Positions 11,308 through 23,099 of a stretch of DNA of 64,000 bases are shown piece after piece (within the stretch, counting starts at the first letter, position 1; the number at the start of each line of letters is the position of its first letter). The notes below the pieces were generated by a model that was not told the origin of the DNA, ran no database searches, and was given only the letters and a program-made list of their open reading frames with translations. Position numbers and translations under genes: made by a program. Source of the stretch: Pleurodeles waltl (Eukaryota; Chordata; Amphibia; Caudata; Salamandridae); NCBI RefSeq assembly GCF_031143425.1, contig NC_090446.1, positions 1,026,677,066-1,026,741,065 on the forward strand, in the 5' to 3' direction.

Positions 11308-11487
11308 GGGGGTTATTCCAACTTTGGAGGAAGTGGTAATCCGTCCCAAAAGTGACGGTAAAGTGACGGATATACCTCCAGCCGTATTACGAGTCCATTA
11401 TATCCTATGGAACTCGTAATACGGCTGGTGGTAAATCCGTCACATTTGGGACGGATTACCACCTCCTCCAAAGTTGGAATAACCCCC
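11308..11487. mobile_element. Near-perfect fold-back MITE, 180 bp
   Basis: The whole element is one inverted repeat. The left arm starts GGGGGTTATTCCAACTTTGG and the right arm ends with its exact complement. The arms run about 85 bases each with few mismatches and meet near 11400 around TCCATTATATCCTATGGA. TTT flanks both sides (11305-11307 and 11488-11490), a likely 3-bp target duplication. There is no coding capacity. Length, G-run ends and 3-bp duplication fit a PIF/Harbinger-like MITE. It lies inside the long intron between exons B and C. Confidence 0.82.
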
Positions 11488-11490
11488 TTT

Positions 11491-12676
11491 GTATTCTAAG
11501 CATGGACTGCTGTTTCATAATTGAATCAAAGACAATACATTGGAACACCGGCTTATCCCAAAGTGGTGTACACTGATTTATATTAGGAGTCTTAACAGTG
11601 TTTTAAATATCCGTTTACATTGAGACTAAACTCTTAACAGTCTTTAGACAAATATTTTTGAAGCAGTGGGGGTGATTAAGTAGCCCCTTTATATCTTGAA
11701 GCACTCTGCACGTCACCTGACTTTCTGGGTACATGCCTAGAAATCTGCGGCTGGCTTAGCTTTCCAGGCGCACCACTGTATTATGTTGTGACTTCCCAAA
11801 AACTGTAAAGCAACGTTAAGTGAGAAGGACATGCTGAAACGTACTTCTGCGTTTCTTTTGTGAACTCAACTCCCCGAATCCAAGTGGAATCGCTTACATA
11901 GTCAGGGGTTATTTGAAAAGCCAGGTGTGGCTCAGGGCCGTGCAGGCTAAGGGTTGATGCCCTGGTGTTGTTTATATTCAGAACCAGCCAGGAACTTTAA
12001 GGCCTCAATGTTCCTCTTGTAGCTCCTCAAACACCGTGAAGCCCGCAACTGCAAGACTTTTCAGTACTTGTTGGCAGTTGGCAGTTACTATGTATTATTA
12101 GATATATTAAAATGGAGTGAACTTTATGTATTTTTTCATACCTTTGTGAACATCTACCTCCATAGTAACAAAAGTGCAAAGACATAACATTCCTATTTGC
12201 TCTAATTACATGTGAATATTGAATTGTAGATGCTTTGGGGCCATTTAAAAAAGAAGCATGTGCGAGTACTCAAAAGAGTACTACTGGAGCGTTGCTTTCC
12301 ATGCTCAAAATTTCCTTTAAATAGACCCATTTATGTTTATTTATTATATTTAGGTGCTGCAGCACGGGTTTGTTAAATGTGCATGTTAGATTTGATGTGT
12401 GCTCTCTCAAAATGCTTTTTGCATATGGGTATCTGCATTTAGTAGCGCTATTAGGTTAGACAAAAACGTGATGTTTTTTATTTGCACAGACTCAAACTTA
12501 GAAAATACTACAGATGTGATTCTTGTCAAAGTTCATTACTTGATGCCATTATTATTTTATAAAGTGGGCGTGTTTGAAACTACCACAGCTGGGGGGGACT
12601 GTTAAACAAGATGTTATGAAAATACAAACGCTCTGTTCTGTCAAACTTTGCATGCTGCTTTGGGTTCCAGCTGGTG
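11491..12676. other. Non-coding intronic sequence
   Basis: No exon, RNA gene or defined repeat is recognised in this part of the long intron. Confidence 0.45.
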
Positions 12677-12717
12677 TTTGTTTATTTATTTATTTGTATT
12701 TATTTATTTATTTATTT
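12677..12717. repeat. TTTA microsatellite
   Basis: Runs of TTTA tetranucleotides with one TTTGTA interruption occupy about 40 bp. Confidence 0.9.
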
Positions 12718-14165
12718 CAGCAGCCAAATACTTCTCAGATAGTCTACAAATAGAATAAATGGTTCATGGAGAGTCTCCTGTAATTATTTGCACATTATGG
12801 ATACCTCTGCGTTACAGAGTGTCCGATTCCCAAAGAAAATCATGAATCTACAACCTCAAATCACAACTTGAAAAAAAAAAAAAAAACGTTTCTATAGATA
12901 TGACAGGCAACCTCTCATTGGTTTCCAAGTGTACCCCTTGAAAAGGTTTGTGAATTACATGAGCTGATATACATAATTATTACTTCGTGCATTTCTTTTC
13001 TTTTTTTCTTTATGGAGAAATATTTGTCTGTGAGAAAAACACATGTTCTTGCATTTCCAGCAAATGTGTTCCCTTCCCTGTCTCCATCCTTTGAATGGAT
13101 TTATTTCTGCCCTTGTAGCAGTACATTTCTTAAATTTTCTAGATTGGTAAGGAGTGGGAGAGGAATTCGTTAATATCCATAAACGTGTATGTTTGTTGAT
13201 GCTAATATGATCTTCCACCTCTGCAACCTTCCCACCCATCCTCGAAGACTTAACCACACAAATGAATATTTTTTGTCAGCAAATCCAGTTCATGCAAAAC
13301 AAGGCCAACGTTTCAGAGTTTCAAATTGTTTTGTATTTGTAGCACATGTCCTATAGCTGTAGAAGCCACATTTAACCATGCAAATACTCTTGCGAATCTG
13401 GAACAGTTTGTTAGATCAGAAGCTATTTGTTCTCAAGCAGTCATAAGTACCAGCTGACTTTTACAAAGGGTTGAAGAATGTGATAATGATAGTATGCATA
13501 AGAGAGGCTAAGTACATACTTGTATCTAGTTCCATGGGAGTGTCAGAATGTAATAGTAAGGATACATTTACTACAAGAGGAAAAGTATATTGTTCAGTGT
13601 TTGTGCCCCCGAACCATCAACTGAGTTTTTGACGATGAAACCCAAAAAATAATAGATATGGAGAGATTGTTAAGCACCTTTCATACATTACCTCCTGCAT
13701 TTCCTGGCTGCTGACTGTTTCCCATAATCCTATTATCCTGGTCACAATGGTCAGCTATAATCAGTGGCTGCTCTGTTTGTGATACTCTACGAAGCTACCA
13801 TTTTGGAAATGAGGCATTTCTTTATGTCATGACTGATACTTGATTGCTGAAGAGCCATCATTTTTCACATCAAGTAACATTTTACTATGACCATCCTCTT
13901 GCTGCGTCTTGGTCTTGTCCTGGTAGTTGTCAGTGGAACTGTCAATGGGCATGGCAAAGTATTGAGGCCAATACAAAGCCCTGGTACCCATTTGTTTTCT
14001 GACCACATCACAGCAAACTTCGGTTGTTTTTTCACAGCATTATATATACTCACTTTGTTCGGGTCTGAGAATGAGTATTGTGTCTAAGTAGTTTCTGATA
14101 GTTGAGTTAAAATATAGCTGCACAACACAACCTGAATACCACTTGTTCTGTGTTAAATATTCTAG
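12718..14165. other. Intronic sequence before exon C
   Basis: An A-run of about 17 bases near 12870-12886 may mark an old retroposed insert. Nothing else is recognised. The end, TTAAATATTCTAG, provides the acceptor of exon C. Confidence 0.45.
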
Positions 14166-14350
14166 AACTTACACATTGTTGCTGACTGCTCATGGAAAGG
14201 TGGCCAGTTGCACACAGAGGACATCTTAGCTGCTGATTACTGCTCCGCTCTTGGACTCCTCGCCACTGCAAGCTTCGATGGAGAAATTATTGTATGGAAA
14301 ATAGAAACACAGAGACTGCATCTCTACCTCAGGAGGCGCCAGCCAAACAG
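14166..14350 (+). CDS. Exon of a WDR49/WDR64-type WD-repeat protein (exon C)
   Basis: This 185-bp exon lies between a TATTCTAG acceptor and a GTACTC donor. Phase 0 at its start matches the end of exon B; it leaves phase 2. It encodes NLHIVADCSWKGGQ followed by LHTEDILAADYC, LLATASFDGEIIVW and KIETQRLHLYLRRRQPN. That is a full WD40 blade with the SFDG turn and IIVW strand. The WKGGQ...EDIL...ATASFDGEIIVW pattern is the best hallmark here of the WDR49-type family. The coding frame is undamaged. No later exon is recognised, so the next intron is long or runs out of the window. Confidence 0.82.
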
Positions 14351-14875
14351 GTACTCTACTACAAGATTAGGCTAGTCAACCTCTTTGCGGAGACGTCATT
14401 ATGTTTAATATGAAAACTAGCATGAGTTTGTGCTTCATTCAACTGCCGATTTTTACAGCACTCAGAACCACCCCCAATCAGCAATGACAATAACTGTTTT
14501 GAAAATTATAGATATTTGTACTATAATCAAACAAATGCAGTAAATCATATAAAATGAATTATAACTACAACTATTCTGTCTAGAGGTATGAGATTCTAAC
14601 AGCACAGTGGCTTGTCTAACCTAATCACCATAAATTCGCAAATCCTAACATGCAGTTACAATGATGTATTTAAATCTATTTTATTTTTATGACTTTATAT
14701 AGCAGGAACAAGGCCCAGTGGCATTAGAGTGACAAGACATCATGATTTTGATAATGGATAACAATAATCATGAACAAACTGTTAAGCATCAAAGCAAAAC
14801 AGTTGAGAGAGGTACCCTGACCTCATGGGAATCATGGAGAGGTCTGGGGGGGGGTGGGACCTCTCAATCCAGACC
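14351..14875. other. Intronic sequence after exon C
   Basis: No feature is recognised apart from a short hairpin near 14828-14863 (GAGAGGTC paired with GACCTCTC around a G-run). Confidence 0.4.
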
Positions 14876-15255
14876 CCAACTAAACAAACACATACACCCA
14901 CTGCCAGACCCCTCCCACATACCCACACATTCACTCACACACCCATTTAAACACCCACACAACCACTCAGACACCCATTCACAGACCCACATAGTACTCA
15001 CCCCCCACTCTCAGACTCACACAACCAATCACATGCTCACTCACAGACCCACACAGACACTCACACACCCACACAACCTCTTACACACCCACTGAAACAC
15101 CCATACAGCCACTCACAGACCCATAAAACCACTCACACAGCAACTCACACACCTACTGTCACACCCATACACCCACTCCTCACACCTCCTCATAGATCAC
15201 ACACACCCACTTGCACACCCACGCAACCCCTCACACACCCATTCACACACTAAGG
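14876..15255. repeat. CA/CCC-rich degenerate minisatellite
   Basis: A long pyrimidine/A-rich array is built from CACACCCAC, ACTCACAGACCCA and ACACCCATAC words, with no G-rich interruption. Units are roughly 14-26 bp and irregular. Threonine/histidine/proline-rich frames across it are repeat translations, not a gene. Confidence 0.85.
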
Positions 15256-15599
15256 TCACATGGACATTATAGTTAGGCAGTAGCATTAAAATGTAATTCA
15301 CTGAAAAAAGATTACTGTGACCTTCTAGTTAGGAAAAAAAAATACAAAACTTTAGAAATTCACTGAAATTCAGCAGTTATCGTTATCTCAAGTAACTATA
15401 ACTCATGCCCTAAGGTAACTATAACTTGTGCCCTCACCATACACTGCTAACTACCCACATATTACACAACTCATGAAATCCTCTATTATATCATTGATAA
15501 TATCATTACAACATTTGTAGTCGAATTATTAATGAGAAAACTGTGCATGGCAGGGGTGAAAGTTACCTTAGGACATGACATCCCTGAGGCAAACAAGTT

Positions 15600-15840
15600 C
15601 TTTTTATTTTAAGGGGGAGGCCCTGTACGGTCTCACCCGCAGCTCCAGGGACAACCACCTCCCTGGGGCTAAATATGGCCACCTCACTGGGGCTGAAATA
15701 ATATGTTGAAGGGGGTCTGTTGTGGTCCCCCGGCCCCAGGGACAACTACCTCCGTGGGCTGAATTAAGATGATGAAGGGGGTCTGTTGTGGACCTCAAGG
15801 ACCACCACCTCCCCGGGGCAAAAATAAAGGTTGGACGGGG
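15600..15840. repeat. GC-rich tandem repeat, set 1
   Basis: Degenerate units carry CCAGGGACAACCACCTCC, GGGGCTGAA and GAAGGGGGTCTGTTGTGG. About three copies are visible, each some 70-90 bp. Confidence 0.65.
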
Positions 15841-16184
15841 GGCCCCCTCATCGCCACCCGCCAGGGCCAGCTCCTGCGTGTGCCTAACCTCAGGACATAG
15901 ATGTTTGCTCTCACCAAGCTCCCACCAAGTCAGAGCAAACACAACTCCCTTCCAGCAAGCAAGAAGTGCCAAACAGCTCTCGCTTGCTGAGAGCAGAGTT
16001 TTCATCTGTTTTCCTGCCCGCAGAGATGCAGACAAAAGGGTTGCTCTCCAGAGAGGGAGTTGCATGTTTAACAGCTTACCGTCTATGGCAGCAATGCCGC
16101 CTCCATTAGGAGGCAGGGAACCAGCTGGGACCACAGCGACATTCAACGGTGGTGACTGGGTGCCGTGGAGGGCACCCATGTTAC

Positions 16185-16480
16185 ATGGCCAGGCCCGGTG
16201 GATGAGGTCCCTGGGGCAGAGATCAGCCCGGGGAGGGGGGCTGCGTGGCTCCCCTCCCCCCAAAAATAGGTATTTTAAGGCTGGGCCCCAGGGGATGGGG
16301 TGTCTGCGGCTGAAATGAGCCCAGGGAGGGGTACTGCCCCAAAAAAGGTAATACATTTTAAGGCCGGGCCTGGGGGCCGGGGTCCTTAGAGCGGAAATCA
16401 GCCCTGGAGGGCCATACAGCTCCCCTCCCCATTGAATAGGGGTAAGGCCTGAGGGATGGGTGCCCCGTCCCCCTTCTGGA
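16185..16480. repeat. GC-rich tandem repeat, set 2
   Basis: Three diverged units of about 100 bp recur, containing GGGGT(G/C)C, GAAATCAGCCC/GAAATGAGCCC, GGGAGGGG and TATTTTAAGGC-like words. A long minus-strand open frame crosses both GC-rich sets, but its composition follows the repeats. Confidence 0.65.
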
Positions 16481-17385
16481 CACTGCCCATTTACTCAACG
16501 AGGTGGCACTTACTAACTAACCAGTAGAAAGTATTCCAGTTGAGCAGATATTTTGTGAAGATCTGTGGACTCTTATTGGACAAACAAGCAGGTGTCCTCC
16601 CCTTCTGGCAATGATGCTCATTTCATACAAACTAAACCTCAACAGGGAACACTTACAAATATAACCATAGCAGGTGCCCCAGTTGAACCTCCACTTCTGG
16701 AAAGGACAAATTATCCTAACTCCTGGGCTTGGCAAAGGCAAAGCAAGTGTGTTTACTCTGTGATTCCATATTGAAAAATGACCTGAATTTCTTCATGGAG
16801 GTGAATGCATCTTTAATCTTTTGGAGCACAATCTATATGTGATTGGGATGAGTTGGTTCTTTCTTGTCCTCTCCGTGGTTCTCACTTTAAATTGCTATGA
16901 GTATGCAAATGTGCAAATCACCTGGCCCTGCACTGTCCACCTTAGTAGTATGCAAAGGTCTTCCCTCATTTTGCCACGATCATGAACAGCTTACCAAAGG
17001 CCCCCCCAGTGCGTTTGCCGCCAGTTGTGGTGGCACGTTCTTGATGTTGATGAATACGAGAATATCTCCACAGAACAAAGAAGCACTTCTTTCACACAGA
17101 TAAAGGGAAGGACCCTGGTTTGGTGGAGAATTACATCTTTGTAGTCTTGTTAGGCTCTCTATAGGAGGATTCATGTTATCACTGAATTTTGGGGAAAGAC
17201 GCTCAAGGAACAATCACATTGCCAAATGCACACAAAGTCACTGGTGACATTTCCTTGTGCTCCATTACGCATACATATAGAATATGTAATGGACATTTAC
17301 CCAAGGAGGCAGAACAGACTCCATTAGGGTAGATATTTTGTGCACAGCATGAGGGAATGAATTATAGTTATGTGAGGTAACCGCA
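16481..17385. other. Non-coding sequence
   Basis: No supported gene. Sequence is mixed, with no defined repeat boundary. Confidence 0.4.
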
Positions 17386-18075
17386 ACTGGTGAATGTTAG
17401 GGGTATAGGGTATTATTAGGATTTACTGCAGGGTAAGTGTATTTTTAGGGTTTAGGGGTGAGTAAGGTATTGTATTGTAAGGGTGTTTTTAGTGTTTAGG
17501 GTGAGCAGCGGTATAGGGTGGTAAAGGTAGTTTAGGGTTATGGGGTGGTTAAGGGTATAGGGTGGTAAGAGTGTTTTTATGTTTAGAGGGAGGTAAAGGT
17601 TTTGTTGGTATGATTTTTAGGGTATAGGGGGTAGGTAGGGGGATAGGGTAGTAAGGGTGTCTGTAGGTCTTACAGGTGAGTAAGGGAATTTGGTGGCAGG
17701 GGTGTTTTTAGGGTTTAGTGGTGGGTAATAGTATTTGGTTAGAAAGGATTTTTTTAGGGTTTAAGCGTGGGTAAGGGTATTGGGTGGAAAGGGTATTTTT
17801 AGCGTTTTAGGAGTGGGTAACGACATTGGGTGGTAAGGATATTTTTAGGGCTTAAGGGTGCGTAAGGGTATTGGATGGAAAGGGTATTTTTAGGGTTTTA
17901 GGAGTATGTAAGTTCATTGGGTGGTAAGGGTATTTTTAAAGTTTAGGCTTGGTAAGGGTATCAGTGGTAAAGGGAATTTAGGGTTTAGGGATGGTTTGGG
18001 GTGCAAGGTGGAAAGGGTATCTTATAGTTTTGGGTGGGTAGTAGCATAGGGTAGTGAGGGTAATTAATGAAGGGG
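17386..18075 (+). repeat. GGGT-rich minisatellite, unit about 55-60 bp
   Basis: About eleven diverged tandem units are made of GGGTAAGGGTATTGGGTGG, AAAGGGTATTTTTAGGG and TTTAGGGGTGGGTAA. One strand is almost free of C. It includes telomere-like TTTAGGG words, but not as a pure hexamer array. Confidence 0.85.
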
Positions 18076-20340
18076 CAAGGTCATCAAGGTGTTGTGCCAG
18101 TTTCTTTAGGAAGTGAGAGGATATAGATTATCTTGAGAGCTTTTGGGAATATGCCGTGAGTTGGAGAGCTGTTCACAGTGGTGAGTAGTGGTGAGAGAGC
18201 TTTCTCAGAGAGAGCTTGTACAAATAAAGGACAATGGTAAGGTTTCATCTTCACATGAATTGGCTTTGAATGAATCCACTATACCAGTGAGATCTGTGAG
18301 AGACAGAGGTCTTGAAGGCTGACGATTGCGGGGTTCTAAAAAAAGGTGTGTGTGTTTTTAATGTGCTGTTAGATCTTCTGTATTATTGCTATCAAAAAGA
18401 GGTTGATGGCATTGTATTTTCTGTGCAGTGTGCCATCGGAGGGTTAGACAGGTGGCTGATGCAGTGATTGATTGAAGGTATTATATTTTTAGTTTCATCT
18501 GGCAGCTTTCAGTAATGACAATTTGGAAAGAGAGGGGAATAGCCTCTATGGTTCTTGAGTTTTTTGGGGTATTTTGTGTAGCCTATAGATGAACCAGATA
18601 AGAGACCTTTTTAGTTTATTGATTGTGTTCTTTAGTAGAGCAAATCCTTTGATCAGGACTTCAATGCACTTGTTACATTCATCTTTCATGACATCAATGT
18701 CTTGCTGATATTCTGGGGTTTGGGAACTTAAACCAGAGCAATCAACTGGGATGAGGTCCTCTGATATAAGGAAATAAGCCTTTGAAATCATCATATCTAG
18801 AATTTATCCTTGAGAGTGCATGGGTTTCTGGCAGTCTTGAAACAGATCATTGAAGTCACAGAGAAGAGAAGAAAATGCATTGACATGCTTGCTGTTCCCG
18901 TCACTCAAAGGCACATTAAAATGTCTGTGGTTTCATAGAGCATCAGCTGAGATATGATAAATTCATTATATACTATGTTTTCACTAGGGAGTTGAGGTGG
19001 TAGATAGAATTAAATTTGAAATTGGAGGTTTTGTAGGCTGAGATTGCAAGTGAAAGAAATTGGAAAGGATGGAGTGAGTGGTAGAAATATGTCTGCGGTT
19101 AGTGTGCTTTTGTGAATAACCATTACTCCCCCTATGTGTACCTTTATGGTCATGTCAAAGAATGGAGTAGTGTGGGGTGCACTGCGGTCCTGATTTGCAT
19201 TTGAGGACTCACTGGGCGATGTTTTCTGCACAATCAGAATATACTATTTAGAGTTCACAATTCCACAATCTCCAGGCTGTGTTTAACTGCAGAGTGGTAG
19301 TTACATAGTACGCATCACAGTGAGCAATGAGAGGACTTGGATACATGGGGTATTTTGGCAATTGAATGAGACTTCCAAGTAGGTTCCTTTTTCATGGAAG
19401 GAGGATATGAGCACAGAGTTTTGTGATTAATGACTGTGGAGATGAGGAGGTTGCCTTGGATTTGGTTTTGTACTTGCTTGAGGGGAGCGTTTGTTTTCCT
19501 AGCTTTCAGTAAAGACATGCGGACTTTGAAACCTCTCTAACCCAGCTTTCTTAAGGCAGCTGGGTTAAAGCAAGAACAGACCTCCGTTGCCCTCGGGGTG
19601 CGGAAAGAGGCCACTCCCTCCAATCCTGGCACTTCTCTCATGCTATTTAACAGCATGAGAGCAGCATCAGGATTGGTTAAGGGAGTTGGCTTTGGCCCAT
19701 GCTGAACACTAGACTGCAGGGGAGAGGGCGTGCAGTGAAGAGGATGTTTTGTGCATGTAAGGTAAGTGTATTTTTACTATTTTGCTTGTGCCGCATGACA
19801 CAATAGTGCATGCCACTACCCACCCCCCATTTGCCCACCTCACCACTCTCCTTAGATGCAAGTCGCCACTGCCCTCTGATAGCCTGACACAAAAGCCTTA
19901 ACCTAGAGCCAATGTGTACAGTCTGTATGCAGCACAAAAATAGAAATGCATTGAAAACACAATCCTAAAAAACTCCAACACCAATTTAGAAAAAAATAGA
20001 GTAAATTTTAATAAATTATTTGACACCAAAACGACAAAAATTCAATTAGAATAACTGAAGTTATGATTTTTTTAAAGTTTAAGGGAAAAACTTGTATTTA
20101 AAGGTTCAAAACATCAATTGCAGCCAACTAATCGCGTGAGACTACGTCAATGTTGAAAAATATGGCCGACCACGATGGAGTGTGGGTCACATACAAGAAG
20201 TGCATTGGGCCCTGCTGGCACTTATCTTCGAACTTAGAAGGACGTTTGTGGAAAATTGTCTGAGAAGGTGAAGTTTAGGGGGGCAAGGTTGCAGATAGTG
20301 TGAGAAGAGGATGAGTTGTTGGGGAGCAACAAAGATTTCC
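18076..20340. other. Non-coding sequence with a hairpin-bearing repeat fragment
   Basis: No gene is recognised. A hairpin at about 19622-19680 (CCAATCCTG arm paired with CAGGATTGG, inner CTCATGCT/AGCATGAG) is similar in position and words to the hairpin at 49745-49800, so the two belong to one dispersed family. Confidence 0.45.
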
Positions 20341-20985
20341 ACGTTTTGACTTACTCTCTTTTATAGAAGTCAAAAAGCTACAGCATGACAAAGCTGCAAA
20401 CTGTAGCCCGCGAGGGCTCCATTAGGCCAGATATCCCTTCTGGGAAGCACCACTGAACAGGATTTCCTGCTGCAGAAAAGAGTCGACCAGTGAGCACCTT
20501 GGGTGGATCTACGAGCAGGCAGGTCTTGGTCGTCTCTCGGTTCCTACAGCACTTTTTAGCCAAAACATTTTTAAGTCCCAACTTTTCAAATTTGGACTAT
20601 CTGGGCACCTTTAGCACAACTTGTCAGGACAGGAAAGGCACCACTTGGAGGGTCAGGGCTCATTCATTCTAGGTCCAGGTGTGGGTTCAAGATGGTGTAA
20701 GCCTTTTCAATCCCTGACCAGGATGTCAGCCAGCTAGGTTTTGGTGTCACTCTAGTAGTCCTGGGTTCAAGAGGGAGATCAGGGCTCAAGCAGCAGAGCA
20801 GGCCTCTGATGGTTCCAGGCAGGCACACTTAATTCCTCTATTGTATGGCTGTCTTGGAGGAATAAACATAGTCCAGCTGCCTATTACACCCAGTCATTAC
20901 ACCCAGTCATATGATACAGGAACAGGGTGCAGGCACAAAATAGCTAGGACAGAAAAATGCCAACTTTCTAAAAGTATGCAAGAAG
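20341..20985 (-). mobile_element. LTR fragment, minus orientation (gypsy-like)
   Basis: The words ACACCCAGTCAT, AGGGTGCAGGCACAAAATAG and TGCCAACTTTCTAAAAGT, in this order, correspond to ACACCCAGCCAT, GGGACAGAGGGCTAAAGG and TACCAACTTTCTAAAAGTGG in the 3' LTR of the minus-strand Gmr1-like element (54100-54180). The TCCTGGGTTCAAG/GTCAGGGCTC stretch corresponds to its R-U5 part. No internal region follows, so it is a solo or broken LTR. Confidence 0.5.
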
Positions 20986-22100
20986 TGATTGATAGAATAC
21001 TTTAATCTCTGCCATTAGTAATTACTCAGGGCTGCATCCCAATCCATTGTTATTTTGTACAACATGTTTACCTCCGTTTGGACCCGCCTATATGCAAATA
21101 CAGCCTATAGCCTGTCTCTAGGTCTCATGGCTGGGTGTAGCTGACAGTTAGGATTTGTGTATTCTTCCTAGACAGTCACACACAATAGAGAGCTTAGATG
21201 TGCCTTGATGGGGCATGACTGGCAGGATGGGAGGGTGGATCTGGGCACATCCCTGCTTACACTGAATAGGCTGCGTCCTGCCTCAACACAAATGGCTGTA
21301 TACCCCCTGTAGTTAGTCTGGAGCCAGAGCAGGGGAGGCAGGAGACCTGTGCACTTCAACAGGAAACCTCTAAAAGCTTCACCCACTTCTCCCACTTCAA
21401 AGGAAGCACCTGGTATAAATGTTGGACCTCAGACACCAACTCTTCAATTTACTTGTGGACCTGTGAGACTCTGCCAGGAAGAAGGACTGCTGTGTTGCTG
21501 AAAGGACTGCCACCGTGCTGGACTGCTACCTCCTTGCTGAACTGCTGCTTTGCTGGATTGCTGAAACAGAGGGACTTGGACCTTCATCTGAACCCCGGTC
21601 TCCCAGAGCGACTCCAAAGGCTAGTCTGATGGTCTCCTGTTCAGAGCCATAGTGACAGCAGGCTCCCAATTTCGTAAACCAGAATGCAAATGCAGCTGTC
21701 GCAAGCCCCCGACACTCAGGTGGTGACCCTCAGGTCCTGGACATTTGGGGGTGTGGCCTCAGAGAAGCTAAATTGAAGTTTTTGGGCTCTTCTCAACAGC
21801 CCGTTGGTGCTGAAACCTTGTCAGCATGAAGTTCCGTCAGCTCAACCCTTCCTGATACAGCATTGCTCGCTCTTGGGGACAGCCACTGTGAACCACAAGC
21901 TTGACCATCTGCAATGACAACAGGATTTTTGCTCTACAGTGACACCTGTCTACAACTCTAGCTACATCGAAAACCATCCGTGACACTTCCCTGTTCGTTG
22001 CGGCCCCCTCAACCATGAGTGGGCCTGTTTGGGCTGAACTGAGAAGGTAACATTTCCGCCGGACTAACCTGGTTCAAGAGACCAATTGTTCAGGAATATG
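20986..22100 (+). mobile_element. LTR fragment, plus orientation
   Basis: A TATAAA box at 21414-21419 is followed by an R-U5-like stretch with repeated GGACTGCT and GCTGCTTTGCTGG words and a long non-coding GC-balanced tail, typical of gypsy LTRs in large amphibian genomes. The left part (about 20999-21050) shares TTTAATCTC, GCCATT and GCATCCCAATCCAT with 62455-62500. No gag or pol follows. Confidence 0.5.
21414..21419 (+). promoter_or_regulatory. TATA box of the plus-strand LTR fragment
   Basis: TATAAA is preceded by a GC-richer segment and followed about 25-30 bp downstream by the start of the R-like region. It is a candidate core promoter only. Confidence 0.45.
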
Positions 22101-23099
22101 GCACCCTGACATAAGCCCAGAGATATTGGCATGGAAAAAAGTGCTAGATGAGGCTGCTTGGTTTGTCCTGAGATAATCATTTTGTATTTGTAGTCATTTT
22201 GAGTTAGTTGGAATTCATAAAATGGATTTTAAGAGCTTCTGAGACCATGAATAGGGAAGTATCAGACAGGAGAAAGCTTATCAAGGGTAATTCAGCACTG
22301 AAACAAATGTTCTGGCCATTTGGTGCCATTCAGCATCTTGATGGCTAAGTACATGTTCTGACTCAAACACCGGCACTGAAGCGCACCCTTTCCCTGTGCC
22401 ATACATGCTGCCTTTAAATGCCAAAGTCTGAGACTTCATGCAACATGTGGAAAAGGAAGATAAAACCAAATCAGTCTGAAAAATTCTGTCTTTTAGTCCA
22501 ACCTTAGCACAAATATATATGTTTGTGTACTTTTACAGATTAGCTTGGAAGGGTGGAGAGCAATACTGAGCGCACATGTAATGGAGATGTGAGTGGGGAT
22601 GCAGCAGATGGGGAGGGAGACAACTATGAAGTGGTCAAAGCAAAACCAAATGCAGTTCCCTGATGTAAGCCATGGAAGTATACAAGTCACCCAGTCAAAA
22701 GGAAGATAAGAAAGCTTCGAAGGAGGGACCAAAGTATAGGAGGGTAAGAGTCAATTTCAAGCAAGCAAATGAGATAGACATGAAAACCAAGGTATGGTAA
22801 GCATGGAATAACCAGGGACCATTTATTAAAAGGGAAGCAGAGCTTTACTCCCTCAATATGCACTTGCAGTGGAGTGGTCATAGGATGGGGCTCCATGCAA
22901 CTTTCAGTGGAATGTGATCCTCACAGGGAAAATGCCCCACTGGGAGAGTGACTTATTCTGGGTGATGGGATGCTGAAGGGGTTCTGACATTGGCATCAGA
23001 TCAGTAGTAGGAAATTTGGAGACATGTGGGGGTACAGACCAAAGACAATGGGTGAAAGACAGGAGGAGTTTCATTTAGTGGACTTGAAGGCATACAAAT
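22101..23099. other. Non-coding sequence
   Basis: Nothing recognised with confidence. The right part may belong to the LINE that becomes recognisable after 23100. Confidence 0.4.

Noticed and set aside
14742..15095. His/Thr/Pro-rich frame of 117 codons
   Set aside because: It is a translation of the CA/CCC minisatellite.
15604..16356. Minus-strand open frame of 250 codons across GC-rich DNA
   Set aside because: It spans two degenerate tandem repeats, with G/P/R-rich composition driven by repeats. It has no domain, and GC-rich DNA favours long open frames.
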